Shown: positions 45,021 through 57,420 of the stretch, piece after piece | How positions within the stretch are numbered: position 1 is the first letter of the stretch | How the letters are laid out: each line of letters begins with the position of its first letter | Assembly (NCBI RefSeq): GCF_036850765.1 | Contig: NC_089492.1 | Location: 76,085,982 to 76,149,981 of the forward strand | Reading direction: 5' to 3' | Source of the DNA: Saccopteryx bilineata | Lineage: Eukaryota > Chordata > Mammalia > Chiroptera > Emballonuridae | DNA: 64,000 nt | Notes under the pieces: generated by a model | The model's database searches: none | What the model was told of the DNA's origin: nothing | Seen by the model: the letters and a program-made list of their open reading frames with translations, nothing else | Position numbers and translations under genes: made by a program

Positions 45021-46363
45021 ACCCAGAATTGTTGGTACATTTGGGAGGAGCTGGGCACTGAGGGGAAGGGCAGCTAGAACACTGCAGGAAGAGTAGGATC
45101 ATCTTTATTTCTCTGCACTGACGTTGGATCACGTCAGCACAAGAAGAAGAGGACTCGGGGGTCTAGAAGTCATGGCTGGGATTTAGACTGGGGAAGTCAT
45201 TCAAGTACAGAATATAAACACAAGCACTGTCTCCCATACACAGGATACCCTGCACCTGAGACAGGAGACACTGTGGACCCTACCTCTGGTCATATCTGTT
45301 TCAGGAACAGTAACGGCAGCTGTTGTTTATGTGCATACTATGTGCCCAGCACATGCTACGTCTACATGCAGTCTCCCCCTCGGTCCTTACTGCGGCCTAA
45401 TGAGGGGACTGCAGTCATTGAGACATCAGAGCTGGCAGTGTCAGGATGGGGCAGAGACACACTCTGGGCTACGAGGAAAATGTTTTGCCTCCAATAAGGA
45501 AATATTGGGGTAGTTGCTTGGGGTCTCCAAAGCCTTTAACAGTCTTCATCTCCTTGGATTCCCACAAAAATCCTACAAGGCAGGCATGATAGCGATTACA
45601 GTCTCAAACATACAGTCGAGCAAAGCCCCTCAGTCAGTGCAGGCCACTGTCTTCTTGACTTGAACCATCTCTGCAGTTATCATCTCGAGCTGGTGCCAAA
45701 GGGCAGCATCTGTGCCCACCGGCAAGGGGAGTATAGGGGTTTCTCTGGCATCACCAATGTGTCCTTTCTGTGCCCTTGCCTCCCCTGGTGCCAGGCCCCT
45801 TCCCCCCAGGAATAAAGCCAGCCAGGAATAAAGGAACAACAGCGCTACAAAATGCAGCAGACACTTCAGCTCTCCAGGCTGCAGAAAGGCAGAGAAGTGT
45901 TCCAGATGGAGCAGAGGTCACTCCAGTGGAAGACAGACGGGACGGGGAAAGCCTTTCTTTTTCTTCTCCTGGACACTGAGCTGGTGGTAGAAAACACAGC
46001 AGTTCTTCTTAAACTTTAGAAACCATCCTAATTGCCTGGAGAGCTTTCAAAACACGGACTGCCGGGCCACACCCGAAATTCTCACTCAGTGAGGAGGGGC
46101 CTGAGAACATGCATTTCTAACATGCTCCTGACAGTGCTGATGCTGCAGGTGTGTTGAATAACCTTTGAGAAGCATCCATCTTCAGATGACGACTGCTCTC
46201 CCTTCTAACCACACACAGCATGTCCAGTTATCCTCTTCCTTACCTACGCCCCGGAGCGGCCCCTCCCAGACACACCTTTATAGGTAGAACAGTGAGGGCA
46301 GGACACACCCTTCTGCCATCCCCATCAAAATCTTAAGAAATTCTCTTTTGACAGGAAGGCTAC
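45021..46363. other. No gene; ancient relics
   Basis: MIR-like at about 45310-45430 and 45530-45600. A MER5-type hAT-Charlie relic at about 46003-46172 (CTTAAACTTTAGAAACCATC...TAACCTTTGAGAAGCATC). Confidence 0.5.
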
Positions 46364-46522
46364 TACCCTGTTTCCCCAAAAATAAGACATCCCCCGAAAA
46401 TAAGACCTAGTGCAATGTTTTTCAAGCTTAGAAATAAGGCCTCCCCTGAAAATAAGACCTAGCGCGTCTTTAAGAGCAGAAATTAATATAAGACACTGTC
46501 TTATTTTGGGGGAAACAGAGTA
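46364..46522. mobile_element. TIR MITE with TA target duplication
   Basis: The 155-bp element has TIRs CCCTGTTTCCCCAAAAATAA (46366) and, on the right, TTATTTTGGGGGAAACAGAG (to 46520). TA flanks both ends (46364-46365, 46521-46522), pointing to a Tc1/mariner-type mover. The interior repeats the AAAATAAGACCTAG motif three times. Confidence 0.85.
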
Positions 46523-46989
46523 TATGGTGCAATGATTCAGTCTCCTTGTAGGATTATTCCCCTTCTTTCTTATTACATGTGAGTTAACGCCTGACACTGG
46601 CATCACATTTCCCACCAGGTAGTTTAGGGAGAGTGTTTCCATTTTGGGGGAAGCTAGGTCAACAAGTTCACACTTGTTCTGAAGTATATTAAACACAACC
46701 CAGCCAAACCCAACTCATCATTTTCAGTTAAAGTGAACTGTGCTTGCCCACCTAGGTCCCTTGGAGAGTTGCAACCACCATCCACCCAGCTGTGACAGTG
46801 GCCAGCCCCAAGGATTGCCCAAGCAATCCCTGCCTCCTGGGGTTCAAAGTCCCACGTAGACCCTCCCATGGAATATCAGAGTTGGTCTATGTCACCAATA
46901 AAACACAGAGGAGAGGGATGATACGTGACTTCCAAGGTTAGATCATAAAAAACATTCTGTCTCCTGTTTGGAAAGTCAGGTCTGTGAGA

Positions 46990-47300
46990 GAGAGTGAGTT
47001 GTTAAGACACCCGCATGGCTCCATGCAGAAGTCTACAAAGCCAGGAACTGAAGCCTCCTATTAATGACTGCATGAGTGACCCACCTTGGAAGTGGATCCC
47101 TTGGTCCAGCCAGCCTTCAGATGTCTGCAGCCCCAATCATAAACTTGACTGCAATCTCATGAGGAACCGTAGGCTAGACCATCCAGATAAGCTGCCCCAA
47201 AATTCCTAAATTATTCCTGAAAGAATGTTTGTTGTTTTAAGCCACTAACTTTTGAGGAAATCTGTTATGGAGCATTAGAAGCCAATCCAGAAACCTGAGA
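46990..47300 (+). mobile_element. MaLR-type LTR fragment
   Basis: CAGCCTTCAGATGTCTGCAG, TGACTGCAATCTCATGAGG and TTTGTTGTTTTAAGCCACTA occur in the order of MLT1-like LTR ends. Confidence 0.6.
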
Positions 47301-47616
47301 CATAGGACACCTGGAGGACCTCAACATGACACCGAGGAAGAACTGAATGCCTGGAGAGTTACTGAGTTCCTCTTAGTAGAAGCACATGGTATAGAATCAA
47401 AACTACCAACAGAGATATTGTAGAAGGGAAGCATGCATGGTAACTTTAAGTTACGCACAATGACAAGGTCCAATGAAATTAAATGTTCTGAAAATCCCCC
47501 TGGTCTAGATGTCTATCTTGTTATCATCAGAAAGCCAGAACTAAACAGTCAATAAATAAACTGACTAATATCCATCCAAAGCTTCCTTTTTAGAACTCTG
47601 GAAGTAACTCATTATT

Positions 47617-47994
47617 ATTTTTTTTTTTTTGTATTTTTCTGAAGCTGGAAACGGGGAGAGACAATCAGACAGACTCTCGCATGCGCCCGACCGGGATCCA
47701 CCCGGCACGCCCACCAGGGGGCGATGCTCTGCCCCTCCGGGGTGTCGCTCTGTTGCAACCAGAGCCCCTCTAGTGCCTGGGGCAGAGGCCAAGGAGCCAT
47801 CCCCAGCGCCCGGGCCATCTTTGTTCCAATGGAGCCTCAGCTGCAGGAGGGGAAGAGAGAGACAGAGAGGAAGGAGAGGGGGAGGGGTGGAGAAGTAGAT
47901 GGGTGCCTCTCCTGTGTGCCCTGGCTGGGAATTGAACCCGGGACTTCTGCACGCCAGGCTGACGCTCTACCACTGAGCCAACCGGCCAGGGCCC
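47617..47994 (-). mobile_element. Family A SINE
   Basis: Full-length on the minus strand, with poly(T) at the left. The target GTAACTCATTATT / GTAACTTGTTATT is at 47604-47616 and 47995-48007. Confidence 0.95.
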
Positions 47995-48267
47995 GTAACT
48001 TGTTATTTTTATAGAGAAATGTGATCACACAAGAATTTCTTTTCCAACTCCCAGGCTCCTGGACAAGTTGGCTCACTTTCCAGCTAACATCCAATGCAGT
48101 GAATGGCCCTGGTCCCACCTCCGCACCTGCCTGCCCTGGGAGAGCTGCAGGCCAGCGCAGACGGAGGGGAAGCCTGAACGCCATCTACCATCTGCATGTT
48201 CCCTCGGCTGAAAGGGAGAGACTCGAACTCCTACGGCACAGACTTCTCCACACGTCTGACGTTTACA

Positions 48268-48268
<1 letters not shown>

Positions 48269-48304
<36 letters not shown>
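48269..48304. repeat. (CA)n microsatellite
   Basis: About 18 CA units. Confidence 0.97.
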
Positions 48305-48306
<2 letters not shown>

Positions 48307-48409
48307 TTACAATCAAAATGGAATTTTCGGAAACAATGATCAGCACTTCAATGCAACAGTTGACATCAATGGAGCAGCCATTCCGGAGAAGCTGCCTCGA
48401 CTGTCTTGC

Positions 48410-48830
48410 TCCTTGAACCTGTAGACTGTTTGAACTGGGCCAGACCTTTGGACTGGGCCAAGCTAACTTTGTTAGCCAGGCAACTGTTTGGAAAGCCAGC
48501 AGGAAAGCAGACATTCCACCCACAAGGATGGCTGATGGTGGACAATCCATTTGAAGACAGAACAAGTAACCAGCCATGCCCAGCTAAGGGGTAACTCAGC
48601 TTATCAGTACCAACAGGAATGTCTTTCTTCTATTCACGTAATGACTTCCTTATTTCTTCTCAAAGAAACCCCTTGTGTACACCCTGTGGAGCCAGGCCAC
48701 TATTTGGGTTTCTGCTTGAATCTGTGCTCCCCAAATTGTAATTCTGTGATCCCAAATAAATGCTTACTGTCCCTCATGTTGCCTTTTCAATTTTATGTTA
48801 ACGCCAACAGGCAACACGGTCACTATTATT
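48410..48830 (+). mobile_element. Probable ERV solo LTR
   Basis: No coding capacity. Features read in LTR order: CTTGCTCCTTGAACCTG at the left, then CTTGAATCTGTGCTCCCC, and a polyadenylation-type CCCAAATAAATGCTTACTG near the right end. The boundaries are approximate and no TSD was settled. Confidence 0.5.
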
Positions 48831-49279
48831 CTGTTAACCCACAACCCAATGATGGGTCACAACAAGCAGATTGAAAAATAAGTCCTAAGACATCCCCCTG
48901 AATACTCAGCAACTCCTGAAATACTCCTTGTTAGAGAAAAAAGTGCAAAAGGCAAAGCCGGCACAGTAATACTTAGTTCCACGTTCTTACCTCCATCAAA
49001 TGCACATTAATGCTTGGGCTTCCTGAACACGGAGAACTTCAGGCAGTTTCTATTCACATGCAGGTAATTACCCAGGCCCTGTGCTTGACTCCCACAGCTA
49101 GAGGCTGGAAAGTCCACCAATCGCCCTTACTAAAATTCCCTTCTCACTCTCACCAAGTCTGGCTCAAAGGCAAATTTTCAACTTCGTCAAATTTTTTAAA
49201 AGGAAGTAGGAAGGAAGCAAAATTAAACCTCAGCAAAACACTAAATCTGCTTGAATAGAGACCACTTAAACACATTTTT
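48831..49279. other. No gene recognised
   Basis: Unique DNA. Confidence 0.5.
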
Positions 49280-49570
49280 GTACTTCCACAAAATGAACCA
49301 CTGGCTGCAGTTACACAGAGCAAAACCAACCTATAGAGACAGAAATTAGATCAGTGGGGGGGGGGGGCGGGGGGGACACAACGAGGCGTGACCGGAAACA
49401 AGCACAGTGCTAGCGGAAACGTTCTAAAAGGGGATGGCGGGGACAGCGGCAGGACTCTGTCCGTTCTCCAAAAGTCACTGAACTGGAGACTTACAAGTGA
49501 ATTCTGAGATAAATGATATGGTCGTTACTGATTGCAAATTACACCACAATAAAGCTGTTTTTCTGAAAAG
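49280..49570 (+). mobile_element. Old LINE-1 3' end
   Basis: Ends with CACCACAATAAAGCTGTTTT after a GATATGG...TTGCAAATTA stretch, as in L1M-type 3' UTRs. Contains a 12-G run at 49356-49367. Confidence 0.65.
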
Positions 49571-50397
49571 ATCAAGTCATCGGTGCTAGAAAAGGAAAAA
49601 CACCCAAAAAGATACATGCTAGTTACAATGACCAAAGCACAGAGGAGTGTATATGTACGTTCCCATTTGGATTCTCCTGAACAGCTACACATGTGACGTG
49701 CACGGACGTTTCTAGAAGGATATCTGGGAGTTCGATCAGGACAGCTGTGTCTGGGAAATGGGCCGAGGGTGAGCATTTCCTTTTCACTGTATGCTCCCTT
49801 GTACTACTTGAATTCTTTTGCCTTAACCTCTCTTATTTTTCAAAAGTATGAAAGTCGGTGGGTAGAAGCCCAGAGAAGGATGCCTCTCCCAGAACCCCCG
49901 CATTAGTTACAGGGCTGCGTAACACTGTCCTTCAAGGGAGGGGCCGGGTCAGACCCTCAGAACTGACACAGTTCTCAGTAGAGGACTGTGTTAAGGAAGG
50001 AGTCTGACTGCCTTTGGCAATCAGAGACCAAAATTGACAGAATCCTCGGTTGAAACCACATTGCCTAAAACCCCTGCAGGAGAATTTGCATGCCATCTGA
50101 GGAGGGAGAAGTGGTTTCACATGGTTTTGTCTTCTGCTTCTGCAGGTGCAGGACGAGAACTCAAAGTGGTCTGAGCTCTGCAACTGCGGGTCCGTTCTAG
50201 GCGAGCACAGGACGGCACGCATCTAGGAAAATGAAAACAGATTCCTTGATGTCCATACTGATCAACAACAACAAGAATATCTCACCACAAAGCTGTGCAC
50301 CTGAAACCAGTTCAGTGATATTGAACGTCAACTGTAATTGAAAGATAAAAATAAAAAATGTCAAATAAATAAATAAATATAAAGAATATCCAAATTA
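49571..50397. other. No gene; possible L1 tail at right
   Basis: About 50270-50390 (GCTGTGCACCTGAAACCAG...AACTGTAATTGAAAG) looks like an old L1 end. The rest is unique. Confidence 0.45.
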
Positions 50398-50793
50398 GCC
50401 TGACCAGGCAGTGGTGCAGTAGATAAGAGTGTCGGACTGGGACGTGGAGGACCCAGATTCAAAATCCCCAGGTCACAGGCTTGAGCGAGGGCTCATCCGG
50501 CTTGAGTGCAGACTCACCAGTTTGAGTGTGTGGTCACTAGCTTGAGTGTGGGATCATAGACATGACCCCATGGTCGCTAGCTTGAGCCCAAAAGTCGCCG
50601 GCTTGAGCAAGAGGTCACTCGCTCTGCTGTAGCCCCCAGGTCAAAACACATATGAGAAAGCAATCACTGAACAACTAAGGAGCTGCAAGGAAGAATTGAT
50701 GAATTGATGCTTCTCATTTCTCTCCCTTTCTGTCTGTCTGTCCCTACCTGTCCCTCTCTCTGACTCTCTCTGTCTCTGTCAAAAAATATATAT
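50398..50793 (+). mobile_element. Family B SINE, long variant
   Basis: Head GCCTGACCAGGCAGTGGTGC; tail AAAAAATATATATAT. The TSD ATATCCAAATTA is at 50386-50397 and 50794-50805. Confidence 0.93.
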
Positions 50794-50805
50794 ATATCCA
50801 AATTA

Positions 50806-53800
50806 AAAAACTGAAAATCAACCCCTCCAAAAAAAGCCAGTCAACACCATGCCCCAAAGCTTGTAACCAGGTCTTCAGTAGTTGCTCTGCCTGGGCCGGG
50901 GCCTGGCCTCCTTGCCACAGGGCACTTCCTGGCCTTTGTCACTCTCAGGCCCTTATGGGCTCTTTACCCGGCTACTCAAGGGCATGGACACTCTGAATGA
51001 AGACACTGTGGCTCACCACATGCCTCTCCACCTGAATTCCCCCAAACACTGCCAGCAGCCATCGTCAGCCCTGTAGCCCACTCAGTCAGCATGATGCTTC
51101 CTGACTCAGAAGGCCAAGGGAAGCAGAACTCAGACCACAAGACACCAGCATCCCCAATGTTCAAGCACAAGACCCACATCTGACCAGCATCCAGGATCCC
51201 GTGCCGCTCCCTGCACCCAGAACTTCACCTGCGTGCAGCATGTCTTCCTCCTCTGAGCCACCCTGACTACATCCACCATCACGGTCACCTCTGCCACAAC
51301 ACCCCCAAACCAAGCCTGCACATACCACCCCAGCCCACTGCTGCTGCGCCGCCCCCCGGATTCTACCCTCACCTCTGAGCCGACTGCCCCCCTCACCTAC
51401 CTGTGCCATTTGCATGATTGCAACGCCATTATTCAACATTCAGTCAGCTCTGTGCTGAACCCCTGCCGTGTCCAGGAAACCAGAGCGTTGGAGAAAATGC
51501 TGGGGTTCTTCTAGGGAACAGCAGCAGCTGTACTGAGCCACAACTCACAGGCCATGAAATGTACCCATTTACGGGGTACAAGTCAGTAGTTACCAGTACA
51601 TTCACAGAGTTAGGAAACCATCACCATGATCTAATTTTAGAACATTTCATCACCCCAAAATGAAACCCCACACCCACCAGCATCTAGGATAGTGTTTTTA
51701 TGAAAAAAAAAAAACAAATAAAACCCCCTATTTTTTCAGAGTTTCAGTCTTGCAAACTTTTAGAACACTTAAAATTATAAACTACTCATACAGTCTGTGA
51801 CCCAGAACTGACAGAGCACAGCTAAAACCTTCCCCTTACGGGGACTGCAAAGCTGCAGCTGTTAAAATAACAAAACAAAGGTCAAGAGCAGGGTGGGTTT
51901 GGACAGCGCCTCGGTCCTGACAGTGTGCACTCAAACACAATGGCTTTCTCCTGTCCTCCCAAGTGGCCAGCTGGGCACTTAGAAGCAGGGGGCCTGACAC
52001 TCAGGGGAGCGTGACCCACAGTCACCCAGGCGGGGACCTCAGCCCAGCTCTCCTGGCTCTCGGTCTTTCTCCTGAACCCACACTTTCAACCTGCTCCACA
52101 AGCAGACTTTGTCTTACCATGAAGCAATTCCCATCTAATGAATAACTGGAAAAAAGCAAAAGAGCCTATCTGTGCCCTCAGCACAACAAGAGGTGCCTTT
52201 GTTTTATGCTGTGGCCCCGGAGACTTCCAGCACTGGTCCCGCGGTGACACAGACACTGGTTCAATGGCGGGTGCAGATGCTTCCTTTGTTTCGTGAAGAG
52301 AACAGGAGCCCCCTCCATGGCCCATCCAGGGTTCTCCTGAGGTCACCAGAAAGGGCAGAGGGACCTAACTGACCAGACATGCTTGTGCCGTGCCCACCGG
52401 CTGGGAAGACAGGTGAGAGTTAGAACCTTTTCATTAAAACGCAGTCTAATTCTAATTAGTTTACTATTGTCTCCTGAATAGCATCATTTCTTACTCATCG
52501 AGTATTTTATATAACTGGACCCAGTGGGAACACCTGCTCCACCTCCTTCACAAGGGAAAACAGCTCAGGTTTCCAGGGACATTAACTCTTTCCCAGACAT
52601 GAGGCAGTATTTAGTAGGTCTGCTCATTAACCACTAAGTCTTTAATGGCCTGAGAGAGATCAACAAATATCTGAAAAGTAATCCATTGTGAGTAAATGGC
52701 TAAGGCTTCCCTGGGGGGGGGGGGGACACCCTCAATGATTCCCACGTGAAACCACCCCCCCACACACACACACACATACACACTCTAGCATGTACTCTAT
52801 TCTTATATGACTTGGTTACATACAACTTATCTTTTATGAAAATGCTCTAGACACTCCCTCAGCAGAATTACTCCTTTCTCCCAAGTCAAGTAGCATGGGT
52901 CACTCTTCCACAGAGGTTCTTCAGTCTCATATTGTGAAGGCTCACAGGCCTGCATCCCACACCACCCATGGGACGTAACTGGATGCTTCCCTCGCCGACA
53001 CCTCCCCTGGTGACCCATCAGAAGAGAGTGGGGAAGTGAGGTAAAGCAGGCAGGTTCAGGGGTCAGCAGAAGTATACCCACAAGGCAGCTGCGATGGCTT
53101 CCAGCAGCTGGTGGCAGTGGTCACTGAGCATGAACTTGTGACCAGGGAATCAGACTGGTCTGGGTTTGCATCTTTATTTTTAAGTTATATATTTATAGTG
53201 TTGATGGGTTCGCATTGTAATTCCACACTGAGAGAAAGCTTCCCCTTCCTGAACCTTCGGATCTCCCACCTGTAAATTACTACAGATTACTGAGGCAGCT
53301 GTCGGACACATTACATGAGATCAATCCAGAAGTTTCTGCGAAACACCCAGAAGGGTGCTTGTCCTCTCATCCACGTCCTTCCCCTCACCAGAGACGGCCT
53401 TCCGGAGAAGCGGTGCCTCAAATGGGAAGGTCTGAGCCCCACCAGAAGAACTCAATGAAGTCATCTCTATTTGTCTTCGTTGCTACAAACCCCAAAAGAG
53501 GCTCCAGGGTTGGGAAGGAAACCCTCAAATTCACTTCTAGACTTACATCCAGCACCAACTGAAGAGTTTAGCTCTTTTGGAACATACATATTCTTTGACC
53601 AAAACTCATACAACTTAGCCACAGGCCACCCATAAGCATGTTATAGGCTAATTCATATAACTCACTATAGCCAACTCATATTCCAGGAGCCCCCACCTGG
53701 CTACACCTTCCTCAGTGCCAGAGCCATGGATTCATTGCTTATTTTATTCTCTTGATCTTCATAGTTAGCACAATGTCCACCACTTTAAGGGCAACCAACT

Positions 53801-53954
53801 GACCAAATAACTGGAAATTACCACTTCTAGAACTTAGAGGCATCACGTAACTCTACTCTAGGGACTAAGAAAGTATGAACATTAAAAAACCGTCTAGGAA
53901 TTAGACTCCTCCATTTCAACATGGACCACATTTGCTAAATGTTTAAGATTCTGA
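50806..53954. other. No gene; scattered ancient repeat traces
   Basis: About 51560-51690 (GTACATTCACAGAGTTAGGA...CATCACCCCAAAATG) is an old LINE-type segment related to the duplicated unit at 12.8 kb. A 13-G run lies at 52713-52725. About 53170-53290 is MIR-like. No exon recognised. Confidence 0.45.
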
Positions 53955-55630
53955 GTTTCAGTCAAGATGACGGCATAGGTAAATGCGGTACTCAGAACCT
54001 CCCACAACCACATCAAAATTACAACTAAACTACACAGCAACCATCATTCGGAATTGCCCAAAATCTAGCTGAACAGAAGTCCTACAACTAAGGAGTTAAA
54101 GAAGAAACCATATCAAGACTGGTAGGATGGATAGAGATGTTGAGTAGGCTGGTTCCACACCCATGTGTGGCAGATAAAAATCAGAAGTATCTCGACTACA
54201 GAAGTCCCTCTTAAGGAGCAGGGGGCCCCAGCCCCACTTCGGGCCCCCCAGGCTAGGGTTCTAATGTCAGAAGGAGAAGTCTCCATAACTTCTGGTTGTA
54301 AAACCCAGAAGGGATTATGACCGAGGGAGACAGAGGGCTGCTAGAGTCCAGGGATTCCTCTTAAAGGGCCCATACATGGGCTTACTTGGCCTCACTCCCT
54401 CTGAGCTACAGCACTGGGGCAGCAGCTTGAAAGTCACCAGAAACATATGGAGAGGAAATGAGTTGTCTGGCATCCAGGTAAAACCTAGAAGGGCAGCTTT
54501 TCCCCAAACAGAGGCATTGTTCCTTTGCTGAGCCCTCCTCCCCACAGAACCTACAGGCAGGCACAATATCTGAGTCTCCATCAACCTGGCTAATGCTGTT
54601 TTCAGTGAGTGGCTTTTCCATAAAAATGGTCTCTCTTACCTCATGCTTTGGGCTTCCCTAATATCTCTCAAACAAGCAGCATCTGGCCTCTTTGTACCCT
54701 GTACCCCTTGCTAAGTGGCCCCAGGCCTAGAACTAGCAGAAGCTGGCTCTGGTCCACAGCCTGACCTCTCCTGAGTACCTCCAAGCCCAGCACAAGTTGA
54801 AGCCACCTTCAGACTGCTGTGTTGCTTGTGCTGGGTTGTCCCGGCAGGGCACAGGCAGTAGCTGACCTTGCATTGGGAGGCCTCAGAGCCAGTGTACCTG
54901 GTGAGCAGCTTCAGACCATACCAGATTACAGCCCTACCACTTCCACAAGTGACACACTCAAGGGACAGACTCAGTGAGCAACAAAGGCCCACTGAAACAA
55001 GTCTTTCTCCACAGGGGCAGCTCCTCACTTCAGGCACAGCCAGTCCTCACAGCCAATCAACCAGAGGGTCAGGCCCTCCCTGTGACACCGACAGAAACCA
55101 AGGCTCAACTACAACAGGACAGTGCACACAGCCAACACAGGGGTGCACCTAGAGCACCCAGCTCGGGTGACTGGGGAGGCCGTGCCACTGGGCCAGACAA
55201 ACACACAAGGCCACTCTACCGAGTCTGGGAGACATAGCGGCTCTACCTAATTCATAAAAACAAACATGGGGAAGCAGCCAAAATGCAGAGACAAAGAAAC
55301 AGACCCCAAACAAAAGAAGAGGAGAAATCTCCAGAGAACTAAATGAAATGGAAGTAAGAAAACTATCAGATATAGAGTTAAAAACAATGGTTACAAGGAT
55401 GCTCAAGGAACTTAGCAAGAACTTCAAGGAACTTAGTGAGGACTTCAACAGCATGAAAAAAAACATAAAAACCATGAAAAAGAACCAGTCAGAAATGAAA
55501 GATACACTAATTGAAATGAAGAATAAATTACAGGGAATCAACAGTAGAGTAGACAAAGCAGAGAATCCAATCAAAGACTTGGAATATAAGGAATCAGAAA
55601 ACAATCAAAACAACAAAAGATACAAGAATC

Positions 55631-55953
55631 TTCCTGACCAGGTGGTGCTGCAGTGGATAGAGCGTCGGACTGGGATATGCGGAAGGACCCAGGTTCGAGA
55701 CCCTAAGATTGCCAGCTTGAGCGTGGGCTCATCTGGTGTGAGCAAAAGCTCACCAGCTTGGACCCAAGGTCGCTGGTTACTTGGTCTGCTGAAGGCCCAC
55801 AGTCAAGGCACATATGAGAAAGCAATCAATGAACAACTAAAGTGTCACAAAAAAGCCCCCAAATGATTGATGCTTCTCATCTCTCTCCATTCCTGTCTGT
55901 CTGTCCCTATTGATCCCTCTCTCTGACTCTCTCTCTGTCTCTGTAAAAAAAAA
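55631..55953 (+). mobile_element. Family B SINE in HAL1 ORF1
   Basis: The 16-bp TSD AAAAGATACAAGAATC is at 55615-55630 and 55954-55969. The insertion sits in the coiled-coil coding part of the HAL1 ORF. Confidence 0.95.
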
Positions 55954-56533
55954 AAAAGATACAAGAATCCAAAAAATGAGGACAGTGTAAGCAGCTTCTG
56001 GAACAACTTTAAGCATATTAATATTTGCATCATGATAATGCCAGAAGGAGAAGAGAGAGATCAAGAAGTTGAAAATCTATTTGAAAAAATAATGGCAGAA
56101 AACTTCCCACACCTGGTGAAGAAAATAAACACACAAGTCCACTAAGTGCAGAGAATCCCAAACAAAATGAACCCAAAGAAACCTACACTAAGAAATATCA
56201 TAATTAAAATGGCAAAGGTTAAAGACAAAAAGAGAATCTTAAAAGCAGCAGGAGAAAAGCAGTTAGTTACCTACAAGGGAACTCCCCTAAGACTATCAGC
56301 TGATTTCTCAACAGAAACTGCAGGCCAGAAGAGACTGGCAAGAAATATTCAGAGTGATGAAAAGCAAGAACCTACAACCAAGATTACTTTACCCAGCAAA
56401 GCTATCATTTAGAACTGAAGGACATAAAGAGCTTGCCAGACAACAAAAAGCTAAAGGAGTTCATCACCACCAAATCAGTATTACAAGAAATATTAAAGGG
56501 GCTTCTTTGAGAAGAAGGAATAAAAAAAAAAGA

Positions 56534-56947
56534 GCCTGACCAGGTGGTGGCGCAGTGGATAGGGTGTTGAACTGGGATGCAGAGGACCCAGGTTCGAAAC
56601 CCTGAGGTCACTGGCTTGAGCACAGGCTCATCTGACTTGAGTGTGGGCTCACCAGCTTGAGTGCAGGTTTGCTGGCTTGAGCATGGGATCATGGACATGG
56701 CCCCATGGTTGCTAGCTTGAACTCAAAGGTCGCTTGACTTGAGTCCAAGGTTACTGGCTTGAGCAAGGGGTCACTCACTCTGCTGTAGCCCCCTGGTTAA
56801 GGCACATATGAGAAAAGCAAACAATGAACAATTAAAGTGCTACAGTAAAGAATTGATGCTTCTCATCTCCCTTCCTGCCTGTCTGTCCCTCCTTCTGTCT
56901 CTCTGTCTCTGTCTTTCTCACTAAAAAAAAAAAAAAAAAAAAAAAAA
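56534..56947 (+). mobile_element. Family B SINE, long variant, in HAL1
   Basis: GCCTGACCAGGTGGTGGCGC head, several CTTGAGTGCAGG-type internal repeats and a 25-A tail. The HAL1 3' region continues after it. Confidence 0.92.
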
Positions 56948-57420
56948 GATAAAACATAGAATAATAAACGGCCATAAAAAGAAATAAAATCATCTTACCA
57001 TTTGTAGCAACATGGATGGATCTAGAGGTTATTACACAAAGTGAAGTCAGACAGAGAAAGACAAATACCATATGATTTCACTCATATGTGAAATCTAAAG
57101 AACAATATAAACAAAACAGAAACAAACTCATAGATACAGGCAACAGACTGATGACTGGCAGAGGGGAGAGGGATGGGGGACTGGGTCAAAAAGGTGAAGG
57201 GATTGAGAAGTACAAATCAATATTCACAAAACAGTACTGAGGATATAAAGTACAGCATAGGAAATACAGTCAATAATGGTGTTAATAACTATGTATGGTG
57301 CCTGTTGGATACTGACAATATCAGGGGAATACTTTGTAAAGTATATAATTGTCTAACCACCATGCTGAAAGTAATAAAATAATATTGAATGTAAACTGTA
57401 ATGGAAAAAAAATTTTTAAC

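Larger units (their letters stand above)
53955..57420 (+). mobile_element. HAL1 (half-L1) element, near full length, with decayed ORF1-like gene
   Basis: It starts at the HAL1-type 5' end (TCAAGATGACGGCATAGGTA, CATCAAAATTACAACTAAAC). It carries one ORF1-like coding region and ends with an L1-like 3' end (ATTGAATGTAAACTGTAATGG). No reverse-transcriptase region lies between, which is the hallmark of HAL1. Residues from 55348 give a lysine/glutamate-rich coiled coil with repeated LKELSKNFKELSEDF-like heptads. After a SINE the frame resumes as SVSSFWNNFKHINI...ENFPHLVKKI. A later part has RLSADFSTETAG. Frameshifts and stops break it, so it is not active. SINEs at 55631 and 56534 interrupt it. Confidence 0.8.

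Noticed and set aside
48410..48830. Provirus with coding genes
   Set aside because: Only LTR-like regulatory order is visible. There is no gag, pol or env reading frame near it.
55348..55866. Coiled-coil cellular gene
   Set aside because: The lysine/glutamate-rich frame is the decayed ORF of a HAL1 element and runs into a SINE.
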